Source: Gautieria morchelliformis (Eukaryota > Basidiomycota > Agaricomycetes > Gomphales > Gomphaceae). Taken from it: a stretch of DNA of 64,000 nucleotides. This document shows, in pieces, positions 54,901-64,000 of the stretch. How positions within the stretch are numbered: the stretch's first letter is position 1; each line of letters opens with the position of its first letter. The notes beneath the pieces were generated by a model, which had not been told where the DNA came from, did not search any database, and saw only the letters and a program-made list of their open reading frames with translations. The DNA lies in assembly GCA_015179125.1 (NCBI GenBank), contig WHVA01000162.1, positions 1 through 64,000 on the forward strand, given 5' to 3'. The translations under genes were made by a program, and so were the position numbers.

Positions 54901-57900
54901 TGATATCCTGATCCGCGAAGGGTGTGACGTCCTTCACCGTGTTTTCGTTCTGCTGGCGCAGATCGAAGACGGTTCTCAACGTACCGTTCTTCTTCGGCAC
55001 ACACAGCATGGGAACTGCCTGCTGCGCTACTGCCGGAATCCACCACTTTGCAGTGGTGTATCGTTCTATCTTTGCCGACAGTTCCTCTCGGAAGTGTTCG
55101 GGGCATTTTGGTAGTCGATACCGCATGTGCTTGTTGGGATCAATGAGGTTGATCTCATGGTTAATCTCCCGCAGTAGCGGGAGTTCTAATGGAATTCCAC
55201 TGACTAGGTCAGTGATTCTTTCCATCCATTCCTCGCGGAGGTGAGGAAGGTCATCATCCGTGAGGATGATGGTAGTGGTTGGCTTAGAAGCCGTTAGGCG
55301 CTGTTGGCGTCTATTAGGTCCCGCGGCGCACGGGCCCGCTTTCCTCTTTCCCATCGCTCTCACTGTTAGGTGATAGCGTCTCTCCCTACTACTGTAGGGT
55401 GAGTTCAAGGACGAGTCGTTCCGCGACTCGTCCTCCTGGCTTCAATGAGCCAGGTTCGGCGTCGGCGCTTGGGTGATCCTGCTCACCCATGGCCCTTTGT
55501 CCTTGTTCTTCGATTCATCATCATCGAATGAGACTTTTTGCCCGTGGGAATCACTTTGTTTCCCTTGCGGATCGTCCCTGGGCTCGAGAAGTCTAGGGTT
55601 ATGCCGAATCTCCTTAGGAACGGTGTTCCTAAGATTGCATTGTAATATTTGACGTTTGCTACGTCGAAGTATTCGTCGTATATCCCGCGACCAAACTTGA
55701 TGGTCGTGTTCGTTCCATAGTTGATCGTGGAACGGCTGCCTATGCAGGCTAGCTGCAGCGCGATTGGTTGCTCCAGGGAGAATATCTTCATCCCTGTGGC
55801 TCGCGTGAATTCGGGGGACAGCAGTACCCCTTCGCTGCCGCTATCTAGCAGGCAGTGGGCTTTTAAGCCATTTATTTCCCAGTACCCCGATAGGGTACGG
55901 TTCTCGCTACGCGGACGCGTTGGCCGCGTTCTGTGTTTGCTTCGGTGGTGATATACCGGCTCGGCCACCTTGTCTGGCGTGACCGATGTGCGAGCCGCCA
56001 TGACTTTCGTGGCGGTTTCGTCTTCCAACGCGAATCTGATCGCGCTGGACCTGTAGGTGGTATCCTCCACCTCTTCGTCCCATTCATAGTATTGGGACGG
56101 TTCAGGGTCCCACTCTTCAGCAGGGGTGTCTCCGTTATCCGGAGTGTTGTTGGGTTGGGGATCACCCTCCCCCTCTTCATCAATTTGTTGAAGAGAGTTT
56201 TGATCGGGATCCGTCTCCGGATCCCCGGCCTCACCGTTGTGCCTCACGGCCGCTGTCCTTATACCAGACCTAAGCCGGGGGCATTCTGCCTTCTTGTGGC
56301 CAGGTTGGCCGCATTCAAAGCATGTGGTGTTGCTTTGGCTGCCGCTGGGCCTGTCGTTGGGCCGGCCCGACGTTTTCGTCGGTGGGGCAGGTCGCGGGGA
56401 CAATTCTGATGCTTGAGGCTGTTTAGCTTCAGGGGGGCGTCCAGTTTGTGCTGGGCGTGAGGGCGGTAGCTGCTGTCCTGTTCCGCTTCTTGTGAACAGG
56501 CTGGGCCTGGTCAGGCCCATTTGTGTCTATGGCTTGCTCCCTGTGAGCCGGGCGGCGCTTGCCGTTGCTGCTGCGCTTTCTGCTCGGCGCATCCCCATGT
56601 TGTATTGGGATGCCTCCTCGATCATTCGGGCCATCTCGAAGAGTTGCTCTATTGAGCTGCTCTCGGCATTATAGCCCTTTTTGAGGACTTTGTTGCGCAG
56701 CGTTTCGCGTAGCGCCGATACGAACCGTCTCCGGAACGTATACTCGTCTGGCGGCTGTATCATACGTGCCGCATATTTCATAAGCTCGTTCAGCATCTCC
56801 TGAATGGTTTTCATGCCTTGCATGACCGCGTCGAATTTATTCGATGCGTGATGGTGTGTCAGTGTGTGCAGGAACCTCTTTTGAAGGCCTTGCATCACTG
56901 ACTCCAGCGTCCAACTGTGGACCTGGCGATCGAATCATTCAATGTTTCGAAAGAACCACTCCTGGGCTTCGCCAGTGAGGCGAGTGCCCACATAGCCGAC
57001 CTGCGTGTCAATGCTGGTTGGCCCTAGGAGGCAGTTCATTTTTAGCCATCGTAGGATGGCTGCCACGAAGACTTCAAACTCTTCGAGGTCTGATCCCCCT
57101 GCATATTGCTCGGGGTGGGCCAATTTTATGCCGGCCTTTGCTAGCACAGACTTTTCCGGGTCTGTGTCCGCGGCGTCTGCCAACGCCACACGGATCATCC
57201 GTGTGATCCCGTCGTACGGCTCCATTGGTACGACGTCGGCTTGGTCAGGGATTCCCTGGCCCTCCGTTGGTGCCACGGATCTCTCGCGTGGTTGTGAGGC
57301 CGCGCGGGGCAGGCTGTTATATGCCCTGATGGGCCCCGGGCTCGGGATCGGGAGCATTTTGTGCTCTCGGTTCCGGGGGCGTTTTGTGCCTGGTGTCCCC
57401 AGTCAGACCCACGTTGCGGATCCATAGCCTGCTGTTGTAGGATGCGCGCGCTGTGCGTCTTGTACGGCTTGCGTGAGCTGCTCGTCGGGTAGCTGAGCGG
57501 TGTGGCTGTGGGCCACCGTTTCTTCAGTGTTCTTCGCTAGTAGCTCGAGTGCCCGTGTGTGGCGACGCGCGGCTGCGGCTTCTTTACGCTGCCAGTGTGC
57601 GACTTCGAGCTCTAGGCTCTCGGTCGTCGTTTCAGAGTCAGGCTCTGAGGCGACCTGATCCCTAACGATCTGTTGGATCGTTTTACGGCTGTCCGTTGGG
57701 GCAGCCGGTTGCTCTTGAGGTTCGTTTCTGAACCTTACATCCTGTTCAACCGGGATGGCTGGCGGCGGCATTCGCTGCTTGTCTCGCTCCTTTCGGCTCA
57801 CGTCGCGACTGCGCTCGTTAGCTGCGGACTGTCGCGAGCTCGGACGAGTTGCATTGCGTTCCCCACGTGGGCGGAGTGCTTTCTGGACGTCCTCCAGTGT

Positions 57901-58119
57901 GGCTGCGTCTTGCAGCCTGATCTCCTCCGCCTGGTGGAGTTCCTTGCCGATTGCCATTAGGGCAGCGGAGGCGTTGTCAAGCTGCGAGGCCAGCTGATCG
58001 TGCTTGAGGTGCGTCAGCGTACTTCGGTGCAGCGCAGCCTGCACCTGTTTGTTCAGGGCCTCTGCCGTCTCGTGGTCGATGGCGTGAGCTCTCGAGCTCT
58101 TGCAACTAGAGCTCGAGTA

Positions 58120-61100
58120 TCCCGGAGGCCCAGCCAGCGCGAAGCGACCACCTCCCGGTGGACACCATCATAGAAATCGCCCTAGCAAAGTCCCGTGAGA
58201 CGGCGAAGTACAACTATAGGATGGTGGACTGGGTGAAGTACAACGAACAGCTAGCAGAGAACCTAGTAGACGTGCCTGCTGATAGACCCACCAGTGCGCA
58301 GGAATTCGAGAAAACGCTCGAAGCAATGAATGATGCAATCGCAGCCACAACCGAGGAGCTGGTCCCGAGGACGAAGCCGTCCCAGTATATGAAACGCTGG
58401 TGGACGAGAGAGCTCTCCATGAAGAGAAGAGACACCAGAAAGCTAGCCAGACAAGCTCATGACCGGCGCAGCGACGCAACAGACCCCGTGCACAAAAGGT
58501 ACAAAACTGCCAGAAACCAGTATGCGGCCGCCATCGAAAAGTCAAAGCTAGAGCACTGGGAGGCATTCTTGGCAACGGTGGATAAGAACACCGTCTGGAC
58601 AGCGAACCGTTTTGCCACAGGGGAGTCAGGGGATGGCAGAAAGGCAAGGATACCAACGCTTACCACCAAACGCGAAGATGGGTCGACCTGGATGGCCACC
58701 ACCAATGAAGAGAAGACTCGAATGGTCCTAGAGTCTTTCTACCCAGCTCCGCACGCTAGCGACACCCAACTCCCACTGGACTATGAGTACCCACCCCCGG
58801 CATTCAGCTACCAGCCGTTGACGGATGAGCAGATCCAGAGAGCCATCAAACGGCTGAATCCCTTCAAAGCTCCAGGGCCGAACGGCGTGCCGAACGTGGT
58901 GTTCATACAATGCATGCGCACACTGATGCCGCTTATCAGGCTCCTATTCAGAGCCACGTTCGAGCTACAAGTCTACCCATCCCTATGGAGGGATTCAGAA
59001 GTTTTAGTTCTAAGAAAGCCAGGAAAAGCTGACTATACGCTTCCAGGAGCATACCGCCCGATAGCCCTACTAGACACATTAGGAAAAGTCCTATCGGCCT
59101 GTATAGCAGAATACTTGACCAAAATGGCGGAGATACACAAGCTGCTCCCGGACAACCATTTCGGATGTAGACCCGGCAGGACAACCACAGACACGCTGCA
59201 CTATGTCATAACTAAGGCGAAGAACGCATGGCGGAAAGGGAAAGTAATGGGAGCACTATTTCTGGACATAAAGGGGGCTTTCCCCAGTATCATCCTAAGT
59301 CAGCTGACACACAACATGTGCTGCAGGGGAATACCGCTGGAATACACAGAGTGGATCAGACGAAAAGTCGAAGGACGGGTGGCAACCCTCAAATTTGACG
59401 ACCATCGCGCGACGCCAGAACCAATCCTGCGAGGCATGGACCAAGGGTGCCCGCTGTCTGCAATAGCCTACCAGTTCTATAACACAGGGCTGCTCGAAGT
59501 CACAAACAGAGAGAATGGCGAAGACGCACTGGCTTTCGTCGATGACACGACCCTACTGGCCAAGGTGCCAGCTTAGACGAGGCCTTCAGCAGGCTAGCAG
59601 ACATCATGGGCAGAGAGTCTGGAGCCCTCGAATGGGCATCAAAACACGACTGCAAGTTTGCCCTAGACAAGTTCGGCCTAGTTGGTTTCACCAGGAAGAG
59701 AGAGGGCGACCCCACTAGAGCCAAGAAAACAAGGCCAGCCACTGGACCCGCGATCACAATCGGAACTCACAGGGTGGCCCCTGCTGAGGTGCACAAATAT
59801 CTGGGGATATGATGGACCAGGAGTTACACTTCAAATACCAAGTGAACTACGCGCTAAAGAAGGGCACCAAGGTAATGGATCAATATCGCAGGGTGGCGAG
59901 GACGACAAAAGGGATATCAGCTAAGCACATGAGGCAGTTCTATATAACAGTCGTGGTCCCAAGGGTACTCTATGCAGCTGACACATACTTGATTCCAGGA
60001 TCCGCCAGCACCAAGGGCAGGAAGGGCTACATCAACAAACTATCAAGAATACAACAGCAGGTGGCGCTAGCGATCACAGGCGCAATGTGCACCACGGCCA
60101 GCGACATACTCGACGCACATGCCAACCTTCTTCCGTTCCCACTACTAGTATCCAAAATATTTCACCGTGCGGCAGTCCGACTAACATGTTTGCCCACCCA
60201 GCATCCTCTATCAAAACATGTAAAGAGAGCCGCACCAGATATGTCAAGAGACATAGAACGCCGCTCCATGAGATGATGCACGGACTCAACCTCAAGCCGC
60301 AGAGAATGGAGAAAATAGAGGTGGCGAAAAGAGGGCCAAAATGGACACCAACCTTCGACATACAAATACCGGGAAGCAAAGACGATGCAATAGCAGCAGG
60401 ACAGGCGGATAGGTCGGAGGTAAGGGTGTACACCGACGGGTTGTCAATCGATGGAGGAGTAGGAGCCGCAGCGGTCCTTTACAGAGGGGGAGTGGTCAAG
60501 AGAATAGCCAGAAGATACATGGGAACAGAGGACGAACACACCGTGTTCGAGGCATAATTGCTTGGAGCAGCGATGGGGGTAAAGCTGCTACGGAACGAGA
60601 GGAACGGGGACCACGTGCTGAGCATGGACAATCAGGCGGCCCTGCTGACAACCAGGGAGGAGAGGGCAATCTCGGGCCAGTACCTGGTCAACGCGATACA
60701 CGACCAGGCCGAAGCAATGCAGAAGGAGAGAGGGGGGTACGCAAAGATGACGATGAGTTGGGTCCCGGGGCATGAGGGGATAGAGGGCAACGAGAAAGTG
60801 GACAGAGAGGCGAAAAGGGCGGCGAAGGGCGACTCCACGAACGAAACCGATGCACCAACAGAATGCCGGGGCAGGATGCCTACCAGCAAGTCGGCCGAGA
60901 TACAAAAACACAATAAAATCTTGAAAGTCCTAGCCAAAGAGGCTTTCAACAACTCGCCGAGAGCTCGGTATGCACGCCAAATAGACCCGTCGATGCCGTC
61001 AACAGCGTACATGACGCTCAGCAATGGGCTAGCGCGGAAACATAGCTCGCTATTAATCCAACTTCGCATGGCCACGCACCGCTCAACAAGCACCTGTTCA

Positions 61101-61565
61101 AATAGAAAACAGAGACACCGACGTGCGAGCCTGCCTCAGTAGCGAAGAACGGTCACCACTTCTGGTGCAGTGCCGGCGTACAAGCAGCAGCGGATACAAC
61201 TGGAGAAAACGCTGAGACGCGGAGCAAGATCGGTCAGCATGCTCCTGAACAGGCCAAAAGCACTAGCACCCCTCTTTCAGTACATAAACGCGACTGGCAG
61301 ATTCAGGCAGACTTTCGGAGACGTCGCCCTACGCGACAGTGGCAAATAGGCAGGGAGAAGGCCCGCGCAGGTCCCGCGGATAGCCAAAGTACCTCGCTTT
61401 GCATAAGCACGGTCTCACCCTGGACGCAAGTTCATCGGGTACATGCAGAGATAGACACGAGGAAACAGCCGGAAAAATAGGGACAGATGGAACAAATGTA
61501 TGCCTCGTCTTACATAGGGCATGGCCCCAATAGACAAAAATGGATAAAAAATAAAAATAAAAAAA
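58120..61565 (+). pseudogene. LINE copy 2: ORF2 (RT, RNase H), 3' UTR and poly(A)
   Basis: Resumes at the end of the endonuclease (SDHLPVDTIIEIALAKS). RT 58560-59576 has LNPFKAPGPNGVPN, RKPGKADYTLPGAYRPIALL, NHFGCRPGR, LFLDIKGAFPSI and AFVDDTTLLA. The thumb continues from about 59600 in other frames. RNase H (VYTDGLSIDGG, FEA, SMDNQAALLT) lies at 60420-60650, and a TAA at 60556-60558 splits it. The 3' UTR and an A-rich tail end at 61565, followed by the target duplication. Frameshifts near 59575, 59812 and 60220 make it inactive. About 1 kb (end of ORF1 and most of the endonuclease) is missing at the junction with gypsy copy B. Confidence 0.87.
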
Positions 61566-64000
61566 AAAGAGCTATTGGCAATTTTTGAAGCATTTCAATG
61601 TTGGAGACACTATTTGGAGGGCTCTGGCTCCCCTATCGACATTGTTACCGATCACAAAGACTTGGTATTTTGCCACCACAAGGTTGCTAACCCAACGACA
61701 AACCCACTGGTCCGAATTCCTCTCGCAGTTTAACCTCATTATTTGGTTCCACCCCAGAAAGCTCGGTACAAAACCCGACACTCTAACTAGACAATGGGAG
61801 GTCTACCTTAAAGAGGGAGGTAGTGACTACGGCTCAGTCAACCCACAAAACTTCCAACCGATTTTCACTAATCAACAACTGTCGGAATCCCTCCCGGCAA
61901 CTTGTCTGCTTGAACCCATTCTCTGGGCAAGCATTGTGATGGACTCCGAGAAGCTTCACGCTGACATATTAGCCAACCTGGCATCTGACCCCGTAGCCGC
62001 TAAGCATCTCGGTGATAGTTCTGACCCGAGATGGACGCAAACTGAGGACGGTTTCCTCCACCTCGATGGCGGCATGTACGTTCCCGATGCCAACGATCTC
62101 CGGCTCCGAGTACTCCTGTACAAACATGATCATGTACTCTCAGGACATTTCGGTCAAAACAAGACCTTAGAACTCATCAGACGGGAATATACATGGCCTG
62201 CACTTCGGTCTTTTGTTATCGACTTTTGCAAGTCCTGCACTACTTGCTTGCATTCAAAGTCACAGCGTCATAGGCCTTACGGCTCCCTGCAGCAGCTTCC
62301 GATACCCGAGCAGCCTTGGAATTCCATCTCCATGGATTTCATTGAACAGTTGCCAGTGTCTTCAGGATTCACTGCAATCCTTGTAGTAGTTTGCCGCTTA
62401 ACCAAAGAGTGCATATTCATCCCGACCCACGACACAGTCACATCCGCAGACCTCGCCCGCCTGTTCATCTTGCACCTTTTCTCGAAGCACGGTGTCCCCA
62501 GCCATGTGACATCTGAACGAGGTTCGGAATTCATTTCACACTTTTTCGGTTCCTGCGCAAGGCTCTCGACAGGAAACTGCATTTCACCTCGAGATATCAT
62601 CCCGAAGGCGATGGTCAAACCGAACGTGTCAACCAAACTCTGGAACAGTACCTTGGTGTGTATTGCAATTATCAACAGGACAATTGGTCCGAATTGCTAC
62701 CACTCGCCGAGTTTGCATACAACAATGCTCCCAGTGCAACTACTGGCATATCACCCTTCTTTGCCAACAAGGGATACAACCCGAACCTCACAGTTCACCC
62801 TGAATGGGACCTCACATCCTTCCGAGCCCAAGACTGCGCAGTTGACCTTGACCAACTTCACACTGCCCTGAAAGAGCAAATTAAATCCACTCAATCTCGG
62901 TATCAGGTCTCGGCCGACGCACGTCGCGCTCCTGCTCCGAGTTTGCGATAGGATCCTCCGCATTTGTCAAAGTGCAGTTCTTCCAGACAACCCGGCCCTC
63001 GAAGAAACTGGCTGAAAAGTACCTCGGCCCCTTTGAGATTATTGGCCAGGCCGGATCCCGAGCTTACATTCTACGCCTGCCGGATAACCTTCGGGCAGTC
63101 CACCCGGTCTTTCATGTCTCCATGCTCGAACCCGCAATCCCAAATGCCATCCTGAACCAGGTTCAGTCTCTGCCGCCTCCAGTTGAGATCGACGGTGAGA
63201 CCGGGTATGAGATTTCCGAGATTCTTGATTCCAAGATTGACCGACGCCGTAGACCCTGTAACCTCCTGTACCTTGTCCATTGGGCTGGTTATGAAGGTAC
63301 CGATGAAGAGACATCATGGGTCCTTGCGACTGAGCTGGGCCATGCAGCCGATATCATGACTGACTTTCACTCGGCCCCACATGCCAAGCCTGGACCATGG
63401 GTTCCCTGAACCCGAGCTTCGGCTCCCCGTTTCCTTTCTCTCATTTAATGGTCACTTTCTTAGTTAGACAAAAAAACACAAAAAAACACTCTTTTGCTAT
63501 GTTTTTATCTCGGCCGTTTTTCCGAATAGCTACGCTTGTAGTTCTTGGCTTTCCCCTCTTTCCCTGTCTGTCATTTCACTTCCGTTCCCAATCCCAATCC
63601 CAAAAACAAAAAGTACCAAGAAAAAAGATTCACATTAGTATAGAAAAACACCAAAACATTAGTTAGTTGTCTTCCATACTCTCATCCTCACCCGCTCCCG
63701 CACCCTCTTCCCTGTCATCCTGCTCGTCTTCCTTGTCCCCGTTTTCCAGGTTCCGAATCCGATCCCAAGCCCACTCCCGCTTTTCCCTCTGCCTCATCCC
63801 TCTCCTTTCCTTTTCCGGCCTCAAGGTGATTCTGCTCACCTTACTCCTTTTTCCCCTGAACCCAAACCTGAATCCGCACCCAAACCCCTAGCCACATCAA
63901 ACCCGCCCCAATCCGAACGTGTCCCCATCCATAAAGATGTGTTCTCGGCTGCCGTGGCCACAACTCCAACTGCTTGTTTAACTGGGAATTGTGCCGCTCA
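61566..64000 (+). mobile_element. Gypsy family 2 element, 3' half (RNase H, integrase, chromodomain)
   Basis: Continuation of the 45007 element after LINE copy 2. RNase H end (VTDHKDLV region), integrase 61700-62900 with zinc-binding part (CKSCTTCLHSKSQRH), SMDFIEQLP, ERGSEFISHFF and DGQ/NNAPSATTGISPFFANK. SH3-like and chromodomain parts (KLAEKYLGPFEIIGQAGS, YLVHWAGYEGTDEETSWV) end at 63409. The 3' LTR lies beyond the window. Few breaks here. Confidence 0.9.
63667..64000 (-). other. Charged frame antisense to gypsy family 2 3' end (partial)
   Basis: On the minus strand a frame ends at about 63667, 260 bases past the chromodomain stop. It contains REKREWAWDRIRNLENGDKE and a Glu/Asp-rich end (EDEQDDREEGAGAGEDESME). 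It matches the frames at 34406-34654 and 42890-43936 in placement, direction and composition. Its start is outside the window. Confidence 0.45.

Larger units (their letters stand above)
49794..58119 (-). mobile_element. Gypsy family 1, copy B (3' LTR, pol, gag; 5' LTR lost)
   Basis: 8.3 kb of a chromovirus on the minus strand. Gag lies at 58044-56527, then the zinc knuckle CFECGQPGHKKAEC and protease (HCLLDSGSEGVLLS) in 56520-55483. RT 55408-54596 has GRFVHVYMDDIFIFS; then RNase H; integrase 53828-52805; and a chromodomain-like end 52421-52092 (EWLVDEIIAHRWI, LEWTLGDVTWEP). An extra reading region follows at 51968-50037, then a purine run GAGGGGGAGGG and the LTR 49794-50007. The first 0.5 kb of gag and the 5' LTR are missing at 58119. 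It has several breaks. It sits inside LINE copy 2. Confidence 0.9.

Overview
This window is fungal, most likely an Agaricomycete (a Rhizoctonia-like or mushroom-forming basidiomycete). The evidence is a FunK1-type protein kinase, a patatin/NB-ARC/TPR receptor-like gene with many 45-70-base GT-AG introns, chromodomain Ty3/gypsy elements and Tad-like LINEs with a terminal RNase H. The species cannot be fixed from sequence alone. It is a transposon-dense accessory region: host-type genes occupy about 10 kb of the 64 kb, and the rest is layered mobile DNA.

Layout. 1-5102: a nested stack. A gypsy remnant (2556-5102, +) is interrupted by two solo LTRs. Next to it lies a scrap of another LTR into which a second gypsy family has landed (1-2472, -), and the end of a copia LTR sits at the left edge. 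5103-13541: a 6.9-kb island bounded by an inverted duplication of about 0.6 kb whose arms contain a hexamer microsatellite. It holds an intact-looking five-exon Tc1/mariner-IS630 transposase gene, a decayed FunK1 kinase and an unrecognised multi-exon gene. 13542-20200: a LINE on the minus strand whose central 1.8 kb is inverted in place. 20201-21018: two LTR tails. 21169-25242: a six-exon patatin-NB-ARC-TPR (NLR-like) gene. 25243-28140: intergenic DNA with a poly(A)-tailed retroposon and a LINE 3' stub. 28141-34260: a copia remnant, LTR pieces and a gypsy fragment. 34261-44643: gypsy DNA on the minus strand, split by a nearly young 5.2-kb copia element and by a solo LTR, then joined to the 3' end of an oppositely oriented element. 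44644-45006: a 12-bp minisatellite. 45007-64000: a gypsy element (+) split by a 13-kb LINE insertion, itself split by another gypsy element (-). The outer gypsy runs off the right edge.

Insertion order can be read from target-site duplications (CCTTG, AAGAC, ATTTC, CTTAC, CTTAT and a 12-bp LINE duplication). The most notable items are the NLR-like gene with ten almost identical 42-residue TPR units and one non-GT splice donor; the recurring charged reading frame antisense to the 3' end of chromodomain gypsy elements; the in-place inversion inside the LINE; and the long inverted repeat with microsatellite arms. Exon borders and all counts were worked out by eye.
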